From contig NZ_CP150291.1 in assembly GCF_038051985.1 (NCBI RefSeq), positions 2,976,001-3,040,000 on the forward strand: a stretch of 64,000 bases of DNA, written 5' to 3'. Of the stretch, positions 54,916 to 63,685 are shown one piece after another. The notes beneath the pieces are model-generated. The model made no database searches. It was given only the letters and a program-made list of their open reading frames with translations, and had not been told where the DNA came from. The translations under genes were made by a program, and so were the position numbers. This stretch comes from Solibacillus sp. FSL H8-0523. Lineage in GTDB: Bacteria > Bacillota > Bacilli > Bacillales_A > Planococcaceae. The first letter of the stretch is position 1; each line of letters begins with the position of its first letter.

Positions 54916-56361
54916 TCAGTTTGTACTATTCGAAATATGAACCTTTAATAGCTTACCTTTAACTGGCGTTGTTTTCATTGCTTTTAATACGGCATGGCCT
55001 TTACCGTTTAAAATTTCGATAAACGTTGAGGCATCTAAAATTGTAATAATCCCAATATCTGCTGCTGTGATACCTGGAATTTTACAGAGTGTGCCGACAA
55101 AATCAACCGCGCGTAATTTTTTCTTTTTCCCACCATTGAAATAAAGCTTCGTAATGTTTGCATCTACTTTTTCATTCTTTTGCTTTTTCTTTTGTGGACG
55201 GGCTTGCATTTTTTTCTCAAATGCCTCTGCTTTTGCTGCAACTTCCTGATGCGTAGGTAGTGGAGCCGGTGCAATTTTATAGCCGATATATTCTTCAATG
55301 CTTGCTAAAAAGTTATATTCATGTGGCGTTACAAATGTAACAGCCTTCCCTTCTTTTCCGGCACGGCCTGTACGACCTGTACGGTGCACGTATGCCTCTT
55401 TTTCAAGTGGAAGGTCAAAGTTGATAACTAGTGAAATATTATCAATATCGATCCCGCGTGCTGCCACGTCTGTTGCAACTAAATAACGGAAATCCCCTCG
55501 CTTATAATCATTCATCACCATTAAACGTGTTGATTGCTCCATCCCGCCGTGCAATTGATCGACGCTATACTCACGGTCATATAAATAATCATATACTTCA
55601 TCAACACGCGCCTTTGTACGACAGAAAATGATACATGTATCTGGATTTTCAACAACGGCTACTTTTTCAAGTGCTGCGAGTTTCGCTTCTTCTGGCACTT
55701 CAATCATCGCATGCTCGATTTTTGGTGCTTGCTGCTCTGAATGGACTTCGATATCTAGTGCATTATTTAAATGACGACCTGCAAGGGATTTAATTTCCTC
55801 TGGTACCGTCGCAGAAAATAACATCGTCACATGCGGCTCTGTAATATGTGATAAAATCGCCTCAACTTGCTCAACAAAGCCCATATTTAACATTTCATCC
55901 GCTTCATCTAAAATCACATAGCGAATTTTATCTAACTTTAATGTCCCTTTTTCAATATGGTCGAGTACGCGGCCTGGTGTTCCTACTGCAACATGTGTTT
56001 TTTGCTTTAACTCATCTTGCTGATAACGGAATGGTTGCTTACCATATAATGCGGCTGCTTTTACGCGTTTGTAGCGCCCGATATTTGTAAATTCTTCCTT
56101 CACTTGCACGGCTAGCTCACGTGTTGGCGTTAATACTAACGCTTGTGGCTTGTTTTCTAACCAGTCGATATTTTCACAAACCGGAATCGCAAACGCTGCT
56201 GTTTTCCCGCTACCTGTTTGAGCTTTGACGATTAAATCTTTGTTCACTAATGCATGTGGTAATACCTTATGTTGCACCTCTGATGGTGTATGGTAATCTA
56301 AATCGCTCAGCGCTCGTGTAATTTCTTCTGATAAATTGTATTGTTTAAAGTCGTTTGACAT
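54916..56361 (-). CDS. dbpA: DEAD-box RNA helicase DbpA/YxiN type
   Basis: 481 residues (YxiN in B. subtilis is 479). Motifs: Q motif near the start, AQTGSGKT (47-54), [35 protein letters not shown]; the last ~75 residues are the DbpA RNA-recognition domain ([19 protein letters not shown]). This domain targets hairpin 92 of 23S rRNA, so the role is in large-subunit assembly. Downstream of the LysR gene by 19 bp on the same strand. Confidence 0.93.
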   Translation of the reverse strand: MSNDFKQYNLSEEITRALSDLDYHTPSEVQHKVLPHALVNKDLIVKAQTGSGKTAAFAIPVCENIDWLENKPQALVLTPTRELAVQVKEEFTNIGRYKRVKAAALYGKQPFRYQQDELKQKTHVAVGTPGRVLDHIEKGTLKLDKIRYVILDEADEMLNMGFVEQVEAILSHITEPHVTMLFSATVPEEIKSLAGRHLNNALDIEVHSEQQAPKIEHAMIEVPEEAKLAALEKVAVVENPDTCIIFCRTKARVDEVYDYLYDREYSVDQLHGGMEQSTRLMVMNDYKRGDFRYLVATDVAARGIDIDNISLVINFDLPLEKEAYVHRTGRTGRAGKEGKAVTFVTPHEYNFLASIEEYIGYKIAPAPLPTHQEVAAKAEAFEKKMQARPQKKKQKNEKVDANITKLYFNGGKKKKLRAVDFVGTLCKIPGITAADIGIITILDASTFIEILNGKGHAVLKAMKTTPVKGKLLKVHISNSTN

Positions 56362-56380
56362 ATCGTTTCCTCATTTTCTG

Positions 56381-57274
56381 TTAATGTATAATCCCTGGTT
56401 CGACAATGGCGATAAATTTTTTGGTTGCTTGTGAAATCGGCACGGTTTTTAAATGCACGATGCCAATGTTACGTTTTGGGATTTTTTGTTGTAACTCAAT
56501 CTCATATAAAAGACCACGCTCAATATAATCCATCGAAAATTCCTTTGTGACACTTGCAATACCCAAATTAATTTTCGCAAATTCTAATACCAAATCATGC
56601 GAACCCAGCTCAAACTCTGGTGAAATCGCATACCCTTGTTCCTTTAAATAGCTTTCCACATAGTTGCGTGAATTCGCCTTTTTCTCTAAAAAAATGAGTG
56701 GCAACTTCATTAGCATATCGAAACTAATTGGTTTTTTTGTTAAGTTTTTATATTTTTGCCCGCATACAAATATATCATGAATCTCCTTACAAGGTACAAC
56801 TTGAAGGTGGTCATCCGTTACTGGCAAGTTGCAAATCCCTAAATCTGCTTCCCCTGCTTTGATAAACGTTAAAATTTCACTCGTAGTCCCGTTTAATACT
56901 TTTAATTTTATCCCAGGATATCTAATATGAAACGTTTCTAAATATGGTAAGAGGAAATGGCGTGAAATCGTATCACCTACCCCAAGACGTAATTGTCCCG
57001 TTTGTAGGTTTTTAAATTCAGCTATTTTTTCTTCCCCTGCATCGAGAATACCTAACGCAGAATTTACATATTCATGTAAAAGTTCGCCTTCATTCGTGAG
57101 TGTAACCCCTTTAGGTGTACGATTAAATAGTAAGGTTTCGAGTTCCCTTTCGAGCTTTGAGATTGACTGACTCACTGCTGGCTGTGTCATGTACAGCTCT
57201 TTTGCCGCATTTGAAAAGCTTTTATTCCGACTCACTGCATTAAAAATTCGATACAGTTCTAATTTCGCTATCAT
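56381..57274 (-). CDS. LysR-family transcriptional regulator
   Basis: 297 residues. Winged HTH at about 5-65 (RNKSFSNAAKELYMTQPAVSQSI), then a periplasmic-binding-type effector domain. Divergent from the F420-ligase-like gene with 123 bp between them, the usual LysR-target layout; an effector cannot be guessed. Followed by dbpA on the same strand. Confidence 0.9.
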   Translation of the reverse strand: MIAKLELYRIFNAVSRNKSFSNAAKELYMTQPAVSQSISKLERELETLLFNRTPKGVTLTNEGELLHEYVNSALGILDAGEEKIAEFKNLQTGQLRLGVGDTISRHFLLPYLETFHIRYPGIKLKVLNGTTSEILTFIKAGEADLGICNLPVTDDHLQVVPCKEIHDIFVCGQKYKNLTKKPISFDMLMKLPLIFLEKKANSRNYVESYLKEQGYAISPEFELGSHDLVLEFAKINLGIASVTKEFSMDYIERGLLYEIELQQKIPKRNIGIVHLKTVPISQATKKFIAIVEPGIIH

Positions 57275-57397
57275 ATAACCACCACTTATATCTGTTATTA
57301 GAAATATTAATTTTACTTATATCACATGACTACGTTATAGTAAACCTTGTGAGTTAAAAACAAAACAATAGATGTTTACATATAAGGAGAGATTATT

Positions 57398-58588
57398 TTG
57401 GAACGTGTAGTAGGAACAGTTGTACGAGGTCTTCGTGGCCCAATCATTAACGAAGGTGACGACATTGTACAAATCGTCGTTGATACAGCATTAAATGCAT
57501 CGAAAGTTGAAGGTTATACAATTGAAAATCGTGACATCGTAACCGTTACAGAATCAGTAGTAGCACGTGCACAAGGGAACTACGCTAAAATTGCAGATAT
57601 CGCTACGGACGTACAAGCAAAATTCGGTGATGACACTGTTGGGGTCATTTTCCCAATCCTTTCACGTAACCGTTTCTCAAATATTTTAAAAGGGATCGCA
57701 AAAGGCACGAAAAAAATCGTTCTTATGTTAAGCTACCCTTCAGATGAAGTAGGAAATCACTTAGTAACATTAGACGAATTAGACGAAAAGGGCATTAACC
57801 CTTGGACAGACGTTCTAACAGAAGCTGAATTCCGTGGTCACTTCGGCTATAACAAACATACATTCACTGGTGTTGATTACATTGAATACTACAAAGAATT
57901 AATCGAAGAACAAGGCGCTGAAGTAGAAGTGATCTTCTCGAACAACGCAAAAACAATTTTAGATTATACGAAGAGCGTACTAACATGTGATATTCACTCT
58001 CGCTTCCGTACAAAACGCTTACTAACGGCTGCTGGTGCAGAAAAAATTTACGGTTTAGATAACATCTTATCTGAATCAGTAAATGGTTCAGGCTTCAACT
58101 CAAACTACGGTTTACTAGGCTCTAACAAATCAACAGAAGAAGGCATCAAGTTATTCCCAGACAACTGCCAACCAATCGTTGATGACATCCAAGCGAAAAT
58201 CTTAGCTGCTACTGGCAAATTAGTAGAAGTGATGATTTACGGTGACGGTGCGTTCAAAGATCCAGTAGGACAAATTTGGGAACTAGCTGACCCAGTTGTA
58301 TCACCTGCATACACACCAGGTCTTGACGGTACACCGAACGAAATTAAATTAAAATATTTAGCAGATAACGATTTCGCAGCATTATCAGGCGAAGAGTTAA
58401 AAGCGGCGATTAAAAATTACATTAACAACAAAGAAGATGATTTAACTGGTCAAATGGCTGCACAAGGTACGACACCTCGTAAGCTGACTGACTTAATCGG
58501 TTCTTTATCTGACTTAACTTCTGGTTCTGGTGACAAAGGTACACCAATGATTTACATCCAAGGTTACTTTGATAACTACACAAAATAA
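57398..58588 (+). CDS. Coenzyme F420-0:L-glutamate ligase-like protein (CofE family)
   Basis: 396 residues, whole length assigned to the F420_ligase family: VRGLRGPIINEGDDIVQIVV at the start, DIVTVTESVVARAQGNYAKI near 46-65, LSRNRFSNILKGIA, and FKDPVGQIWELADPVVSPAYT. CofE adds glutamates to F420-0 with GTP in archaea and actinobacteria. Bacilli do not make F420, so here it is probably an amide-bond ligase on another acid. TTG start, strong AAGGAGAG site. Many codons of the highly-expressed type. Divergent LysR regulator, own terminator. Confidence 0.82.
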   Translation: MERVVGTVVRGLRGPIINEGDDIVQIVVDTALNASKVEGYTIENRDIVTVTESVVARAQGNYAKIADIATDVQAKFGDDTVGVIFPILSRNRFSNILKGIAKGTKKIVLMLSYPSDEVGNHLVTLDELDEKGINPWTDVLTEAEFRGHFGYNKHTFTGVDYIEYYKELIEEQGAEVEVIFSNNAKTILDYTKSVLTCDIHSRFRTKRLLTAAGAEKIYGLDNILSESVNGSGFNSNYGLLGSNKSTEEGIKLFPDNCQPIVDDIQAKILAATGKLVEVMIYGDGAFKDPVGQIWELADPVVSPAYTPGLDGTPNEIKLKYLADNDFAALSGEELKAAIKNYINNKEDDLTGQMAAQGTTPRKLTDLIGSLSDLTSGSGDKGTPMIYIQGYFDNYTK

Positions 58589-58595
58589 TACCTTC

Positions 58596-58627
58596 AACTA
58601 GGTGCTTAAATACGCACCTAGTTTTTT
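58596..58627 (+). terminator. Terminator of the F420-ligase-like gene
   Basis: AACTAGGTGC (58596-58605) pairs with GCACCTAGTT (58614-58623), followed by T. Confidence 0.9.
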
Positions 58628-58774
58628 ATGTCTAATTCCCCTTTTTCATCGTATTTTATTGCTTAAAATCGCAAACTCTTTCTCACTTCAACGCTTCAAC
58701 CCAATAAAGCGCTTTTATATTCTGAAAATTTATGATATTATTTTGATTATTGATTCAAAGGAATAGGTGTAATT

Positions 58775-60160
58775 ATGAAAAATTTATTAAGAAAAAAGCC
58801 AATCGGTGACCTTTTACACAAAAAAGGTACGATGGAGCTTCAAAAAACTATGGGGCCATTTGATTTAATGCTTTTGGGCGTTGGTGCAATCGTCGGAACG
58901 GGGATATTCATTCTTCCTGGTACGGTTTCAGCGCAGCATGCGGGACCCGGTATTGTATTCTCATTCATTATCGCAGCCATTGTTTGTGCATTAGCTGCAC
59001 TCTGTTATTCAGAATTTGCTTCTACGGTTCCTGTAACAGGCAGCGCTTACTCATATAGCTATATTGTATTTGGTGAAATTGTCGCTTGGTTTGTCGGGTG
59101 GGCGTTACTACTTGAATACGGCTTAGCAACAGCAGCCGTAGCAACAGGCTGGTCAGGTTATTTTGTTACGTTAATAGAAGGCTTCGGTATTCACTTACCT
59201 CAAGCGTTAACAAGTTCATTTAGTATAGAAAACGGCACGTATATTAACTTACCTGCTGTGATTATCATTTTTGTTATCGGCTCTCTTCTATCATTAGGGA
59301 TGAAGGAATCAACACGCTTCAATGCAATCCTTGTCGCACTAAAAATCAGTGCCGTTTTATTATTCATTATTGTTGGTGTATTTTACGTGAAACCAGAAAA
59401 CTGGTCACCATTTTTACCATACGGTATGAGTGGCGTATTTACGGGTGCAGCGCTCGTATTCTTTGCTTACTTAGGCTTTGACGCGGTGTCATCAGCTGCC
59501 GAGGAAGTAAAAAACCCACAGCGTAATATGCCAATCGGAATTATCGGGTCCTTAGTTATTTGTACGATTCTTTATGTGGCAGTTTCACTTGTCTTAACAG
59601 GTATCGTTCCTTATCAGCAACTAAATGTTGCAGATCCAGTAGCCTTTGCGATGAAATTCGTCGAACAAGACTGGGTAGCCGGCTTTATTTCGCTAAGTGC
59701 GGTTATTGGGATGTTAACTGTAATGTTAGTTATGATGTATGGTGGCACACGTTTATTACTAGCCTTTTCTCGTGATGGCTTAATGCCAAAAATGTTGAAA
59801 GAATTACATCCAAAACGTAAAACCCCGATGAAAAATACATTTATTTTTACAATCGTGATTTCAGTCATTGCCGGTTTAGTTCCACTTGGTACATTAGCTG
59901 AAATGGTAAACATGGGGACTTTAATTGCGTTTATCTTCGTGTCAGCAGGCATTCTTTATTTACGTAAAAATAAAGACTTACCAACTGGTGGCTTTAAAGT
60001 GCCGTTCTATCCAGTATTACCAATCGTCTCGTTATTATTATGTATTTTCTTAATTAGCCAGCTATCTGTACACACATGGATTGCATGTGGCGTGTGGTTT
60101 GTACTCGGCATCATCCTGTACTTCGTGTACGGCAAGAAACATTCCGCTTTAAACGAATAA
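58775..60160 (+). CDS. APC-family amino acid permease (YfnA-like)
   Basis: 461 residues with 12 predicted membrane helices. The helix-1 motif GVGAIVGTGIFILPG and the FFAYLGFDAVSSAAEEVKNPQRNMP segment are those of cationic/branched amino-acid transporters of the CAT branch (YfnA/GkApcT). Proton-driven uptake is likely. Single gene with its own terminator. Confidence 0.9.
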   Translation: MKNLLRKKPIGDLLHKKGTMELQKTMGPFDLMLLGVGAIVGTGIFILPGTVSAQHAGPGIVFSFIIAAIVCALAALCYSEFASTVPVTGSAYSYSYIVFGEIVAWFVGWALLLEYGLATAAVATGWSGYFVTLIEGFGIHLPQALTSSFSIENGTYINLPAVIIIFVIGSLLSLGMKESTRFNAILVALKISAVLLFIIVGVFYVKPENWSPFLPYGMSGVFTGAALVFFAYLGFDAVSSAAEEVKNPQRNMPIGIIGSLVICTILYVAVSLVLTGIVPYQQLNVADPVAFAMKFVEQDWVAGFISLSAVIGMLTVMLVMMYGGTRLLLAFSRDGLMPKMLKELHPKRKTPMKNTFIFTIVISVIAGLVPLGTLAEMVNMGTLIAFIFVSAGILYLRKNKDLPTGGFKVPFYPVLPIVSLLLCIFLISQLSVHTWIACGVWFVLGIILYFVYGKKHSALNE

Positions 60161-60174
60161 CTTATCTAACGAAT

Positions 60175-60215
60175 CCAGCATTTTTTCTATCTTGAAAAAA
60201 TGTTGGATTTTTTTA
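60175..60215 (+). terminator. Terminator of the permease gene
   Basis: CCAGCATTTTTTC (60175-60187) pairs with GAAAAAATGTTGG (60194-60206) with one G-U, followed by T8. Confidence 0.92.
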
Positions 60216-60220
60216 TTTGA

Positions 60221-60350
60221 CTAGGAACAAAAGCGCTAAAGGGCCCTTTCAGCCCCGACAAGCTTTGGAGGGTCCGACTAGAAAGTAAACGTTCTACCAC
60301 TTTCGACGGCGGGACCGAAAAGCTCGAGGGGCTGGCGCTTTAGCCTAGAC
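60221..60350. repeat. Structured dispersed element, copy B
   Basis: Same architecture as copy A with different bases: base helix CTAGG (60221-60225)/CCTAG (60344-60348); AAAGCGC (60230-60236)/GCGCTTT (60335-60341); AGCCCC (60251-60256)/GGGGCT (60328-60333); GGTCC (60271-60275)/GGACC (60312-60316); GAAAGT (60281-60286)/ACTTTC (60299-60304), with loop AAACGTTCTACC of the same 12 bases. Changes in three helices are compensatory. No open frame. Confidence 0.75.
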
Positions 60351-60499
60351 GTAGATAAAACTTTATGCAAAGTTATCTGCAATGCGATAATCAATAATTT
60401 CCTTAACAAGAAGCCAATTCATTACGTGTTATCGCCTACATATGGACATCATTTCTGAATAACTTACACTATCTGTACGAAAGAAAGGAATATGTGACG

Positions 60500-60922
60500 A
60501 TGTATCCGTTTAATAATCAACAAGATGATTTCGAGCCCTTCAATTGGCAACAACAACCTGGCTTCTTTCCACCTGGCCCTCCTGGATTCCCTGGATCTTC
60601 TAGACCCCCTGGACCTCCTGGCTTTCCGGGACCTTCTGCGCCACCCCCTGGACCTCCTGGGGGTAACATGCAATCCCCTTCACCAATGGGGCCCCCTCCT
60701 GAATTCACGCCCGCTATGACAAACTGGCATCCCGGTTCAGGAAATATGCGAAGCTGTTTATACCGCAACACGTATGTTTGGTTAAATAACCGCACTGATT
60801 TTTGGTACTTCCCGACATTTGTATCGCGAAATATCATTTTCGGCTTCAGATGGCGCCACCGACTTGGCTGGGTCTATCAGCCATTGAACCCAAACAGCAT
60901 TCGTTCATTCCAGTGTTTTTAA
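60500..60922 (+). CDS. Collagen-like (GPP-rich) hypothetical protein, possible spore surface protein
   Basis: 140 residues. Region 20-75 is a proline/glycine run of GPP and GFP triplets (PPGPPGFPG), followed by a conserved-looking C-terminal domain of aromatic-rich sequence (CLYRNTYVWLNN, DFWYFPTFVSR, GFRWRH). No signal peptide. AAAGGAA 10 bases before ATG 60500; a GTG at 60494 is too close. Proteins with short GPP tracts and this type of ending are found in spore-forming Bacilli. Location and function are inferred only. Confidence 0.7.
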   Translation: MYPFNNQQDDFEPFNWQQQPGFFPPGPPGFPGSSRPPGPPGFPGPSAPPPGPPGGNMQSPSPMGPPPEFTPAMTNWHPGSGNMRSCLYRNTYVWLNNRTDFWYFPTFVSRNIIFGFRWRHRLGWVYQPLNPNSIRSFQCF

Positions 60923-60924
60923 AA

Positions 60925-60955
60925 AGAAAAGCGTATTCGCGCCCGTTTAGCTCCT
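60925..60955 (+). repeat. Fragment of the structured dispersed element (left end)
   Basis: AAGAAAAGCGTATTCGCGCC followed by CGTTTAGCTCC matches the left end of copy A (47748-47777) with three changes, then identity stops. The partner arm is absent. It directly follows the collagen-like gene stop. Confidence 0.55.
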
Positions 60956-60972
60956 TAATTATAGGGAACGAT

Positions 60973-61016
60973 AAGATGAAAACAAAGTGAGCTTGAACTT
61001 TGTTTTCATCTTTTTT
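60973..61016 (+). terminator. Rho-independent terminator
   Basis: AAGATGAAAACAAAG (60973-60987) pairs perfectly with 60998-61012, followed by T. It ends the collagen-like gene. The 200 bp from here to the next gene hold no recognisable feature beyond a short TCCAA/TTGGA hairpin near 61133. Confidence 0.92.
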
Positions 61017-61220
61017 GTTTAAATTTTTATCCATGTACCTGCATAATATCCAAATCGCGGTAGTTGAAACATTTGTCATTGAATTGTAATTTACGCTTTT
61101 AAACCCACTAGTCACAAGGCATTGGCAGATTCCAAAAATCCATTGGAAACATTTACCTCCAAGAATTATGTATTTTCCATGCTAAAGTCGTAGGTGAAAT
61201 CAATTTGGAGGTATTCTATT

Positions 61221-62147
61221 ATGAAAAAACGTTTCTTAACAACGGTTGCATTAGCAATTGGCTTTAGTTCGTTATCTGCGCTCCCTGCAACTATCGAACC
61301 CACAACTGTACATGCAGCAACTGTTCAAAATAATAATCAGGCTGTCGCTTTGAAGGCCAATCAACTAATCAATACCGCAAAAGGTTTAATTGGAAAAGCC
61401 ACATACAGTAGTACTATTTATAAATCGACTGCGCCTTATAAATTTTCATGTGCCACATTCTTAATGTATATATTTGAGAAAAATGGTGTTGATTTAGCAA
61501 CTTATAATGAAGACTATATGATCAAGCAAGGTACATATGTGCCACGTAGCCAGCTCCAAAAAGGGGATTTAGTTTTCTTTAAAAGCAAAAAAACAGGGAC
61601 AGACCCCGATCATGTTGGGATGTACATCGGCAATAACAAAATCATTCATATGGCCGATTCTAAACAAAATATCGTGATTTCTGATTTAAATAGTAAGCCG
61701 TATTACAAAGAAAATTATGTAACCGCGCGTCGTGTACTTCCTTCGCTAATGAGTGCAAATCCTGCAACAAAAGGTGATAAAATCGTTGAAAAAGCATACG
61801 CTACGAAAAATAGTGCGAAAATTGGTTCTATCAATAACGATGCTTCATTACGATTTACTACAGGTGGTTTTATTGAATATACGTACCGTAAAAACGGTGT
61901 ATCATTGAATACAAAAACGATTAGTGCACAAATGAAGCTTGGTACTGCTGTTTCAAAGGCCAACCTAAAAAAAGGTGATTTAGTATTCTTCAACAGTAAG
62001 AAGGGCTCTAAAATTCCAACGCAAGTAGCCATTTATGCAGGCGACCACCGTTTAATCATTCCAACAACTAGTGGTGTGATTACGCGTGTACTATTAGTAG
62101 ACTATTATAAAGATCATTACATTACCGCTAGACGTGTCATGAAGTAA
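61221..62147 (+). CDS. Secreted protein with two NlpC/P60-like domains (second inactive)
   Basis: 308 residues: signal peptide (1-33, ending VHAAT), then two related domains (about 45-175 and 185-305). Domain 1 keeps the cysteine peptidase residues Cys77 (KFSCATFLMY), His131 (DHVGMYIG) and His143. Domain 2 aligns over the same segments (RFTTGGFIEY, TQVAIYAG) but has Thr214, Gln268 and Ile280 there. Both end with ITARRV/VTARRV. Outside the cell; probably a peptidoglycan peptidase with a binding pseudodomain. GGAGGT 8 bases before ATG 61221; an ATG at 61194 lacks support. Confidence 0.85.
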   Translation: MKKRFLTTVALAIGFSSLSALPATIEPTTVHAATVQNNNQAVALKANQLINTAKGLIGKATYSSTIYKSTAPYKFSCATFLMYIFEKNGVDLATYNEDYMIKQGTYVPRSQLQKGDLVFFKSKKTGTDPDHVGMYIGNNKIIHMADSKQNIVISDLNSKPYYKENYVTARRVLPSLMSANPATKGDKIVEKAYATKNSAKIGSINNDASLRFTTGGFIEYTYRKNGVSLNTKTISAQMKLGTAVSKANLKKGDLVFFNSKKGSKIPTQVAIYAGDHRLIIPTTSGVITRVLLVDYYKDHYITARRVMK

Positions 62148-62173
62148 CCTTGGCACATCGTTTATCCAAAGAC

Positions 62174-62222
62174 AAAAGCTCTATCACTCGGACAAGATGT
62201 CGTGTGTGATAGAGCTTTTTTG
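62174..62222. terminator. Bidirectional terminator
   Basis: AAAAGCTCTATCAC (62174-62187) pairs with GTGATAGAGCTTTT (62206-62219), then more T. It separates the NlpC/P60 gene from the convergent MurF-like gene. Confidence 0.9.
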
Positions 62223-62246
62223 TATGAATCAGTTTTACCATTTACC

Positions 62247-63635
62247 TTACTCGCTACTTTTCAATTGTTTGGCAAAATGTATCATGGCTCGACTCGACAT
62301 GGGTCCTTTTATCAATAGTATGGACTGTGCATCTAATTGCGGCTTCAACAGTTCATATACCCCTTGAACATCCTTAAACATATACACTTGTGCTGTTGTC
62401 CCATCTGCAAGTGCTTGTTTGGCAATATGGGCTGCTTTTGATCCAACCGTAATTAAGGTGTGAATAGGATAAGTAGCGACTAAACTGCCTAACTCGCTGT
62501 GATATTTTTTTTCGAATTGTCCAAGTCTTTTAATATCCCCTAATACTAAATAGCGCTTCTTCCCTTTACCGATTGCATCGATTACCTTTAATGCGGCTTC
62601 TACAGATGTTGGGTTATTGGTCCATGTATCATCGATGATTGTGCTTCCTCCTAACCCTGTAGAAAACTGCAAATGTCGCTCCATTTGTTTGAATGTCCTT
62701 AAGTGCATAATCGCCCTTTGTATAGAGAATCCTAGCTCCTGAATGACCGCCAAAACGGCAAGTACATTATACACTTGGTGTTCCCCGTAACCTGGAATAT
62801 AGGCATTGTACGTTTGATTGTTTACATGCACCTGAAATTTCATGCCCTTCGCTGCAAATTCAATATTTGTTGCGGTAATATGTGCCTCATTGTGAAGACC
62901 AAATGTAATCACTTTGTTTTTGTACGTGTCTATCGGGAGTTTTTTTGTATTTTCATCATCCGCATTGATTATTAACGTGCCACCAGCGCGAATGCCCTGT
63001 AAAATTTCTCCCTTCGCTTGAATGTAGCCATTTAAATCTTTACAGCCATCTAAATGATGCACACCGATGTTTGTAATGACACCAATTGTTGGCTGGTATA
63101 CACGACATTGATGGCTAATGTTGCCCGAATTGCCTAAACCTAATTCGAATACTGCTGCTTTCGTCTCGTCTTCAATGCCAAGTAAATACCCTAGCGACTG
63201 ACGTGGCTCGTTAATACTGCTGATCGATGTTTGAACCAACATGTCTTTGCTTAAAATGTGTTTCAGCATTTCTTTTGTCGTTGTCTTACCGCAAGTTCCT
63301 GTAATCGCAACAACCGGGATTTCAAACAAGTTCCGGTAGTACGTACAAAAATCCCAGTATGCCTGTAACGTATTGCGCACGTGAATAACAGTTATGTGAG
63401 CTGGCGCATCCTTTAGCTGTTCTATTCCTTTATCTGAAACAAGCACAGTCGATATCTTAGCTTTTAATGCGCCCCAGTTCACTTCGTCACTTTTGCGAAC
63501 AAAAACAAGCGTATTCGGTGCGATTAATGCTTGCGAATCATAGTACATTACCTGCTTCACATCCCCTGTTTCTGTTCCGCTAATTAATTGCCCTCCTAGC
63601 AATTGGCGAATGGTTTTTACATGTAAAGCTCGGAT
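62247..63635 (-). CDS. MurF-like ligase (UDP-MurNAc-tripeptide:D-Ala-D-Ala ligase family)
   Basis: About 462 residues. Mur ligase architecture: N-terminal domain, ATP-binding TGTCGKTTTKEM (P-loop with CG instead of the usual NG), NIGVHHLDGCKDLNGYIQAKGEI (cf. the carbamylated-lysine region), C-terminal IDDTWTNNPTSVEAAL and VLGDIKRLGQ. Acts as an ATP-dependent amide-bond ligase; peptidoglycan or another peptide could be the product. Start: family-like residues IRALHVKTIRQLLGGQL run upstream of the TTG at 63602 to an ATC at 63635 placed 7 bases after AAGGGGG, with no usual start codon between. See findings. Next to an ATP-grasp gene, transcribed from the right. Confidence 0.85.
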   Translation of the reverse strand: MRALHVKTIRQLLGGQLISGTETGDVKQVMYYDSQALIAPNTLVFVRKSDEVNWGALKAKISTVLVSDKGIEQLKDAPAHITVIHVRNTLQAYWDFCTYYRNLFEIPVVAITGTCGKTTTKEMLKHILSKDMLVQTSISSINEPRQSLGYLLGIEDETKAAVFELGLGNSGNISHQCRVYQPTIGVITNIGVHHLDGCKDLNGYIQAKGEILQGIRAGGTLIINADDENTKKLPIDTYKNKVITFGLHNEAHITATNIEFAAKGMKFQVHVNNQTYNAYIPGYGEHQVYNVLAVLAVIQELGFSIQRAIMHLRTFKQMERHLQFSTGLGGSTIIDDTWTNNPTSVEAALKVIDAIGKGKKRYLVLGDIKRLGQFEKKYHSELGSLVATYPIHTLITVGSKAAHIAKQALADGTTAQVYMFKDVQGVYELLKPQLDAQSILLIKGPMSSRAMIHFAKQLKSSE

Positions 63636-63685
63636 AAAATCGCCCCCTTATCATAGAATATGAAAGTTCATTCAAATTTCTTAGG

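Noticed and set aside
57275-57397. Possible LysR box (T-N11-A) between LysR and the F420-ligase-like gene
   Set aside because: Several T-N11-A matches occur by chance in AT-rich DNA and no dyad around one is convincing. A promoter must be here, but I could not fix a site.
60460-60480. Sigma-K-like promoter (ACTTACACTA) before the collagen-like gene
   Set aside because: Only a partial match to the CATANNNTA -10 box and a weak -35; not enough to report as a promoter.
60517-60837. Minus-strand Gly-rich frame
   Set aside because: Antisense to the collagen-like gene; Gly/Pro richness arises from the complementary GGN/CCN codons. The plus frame has the ribosome site.
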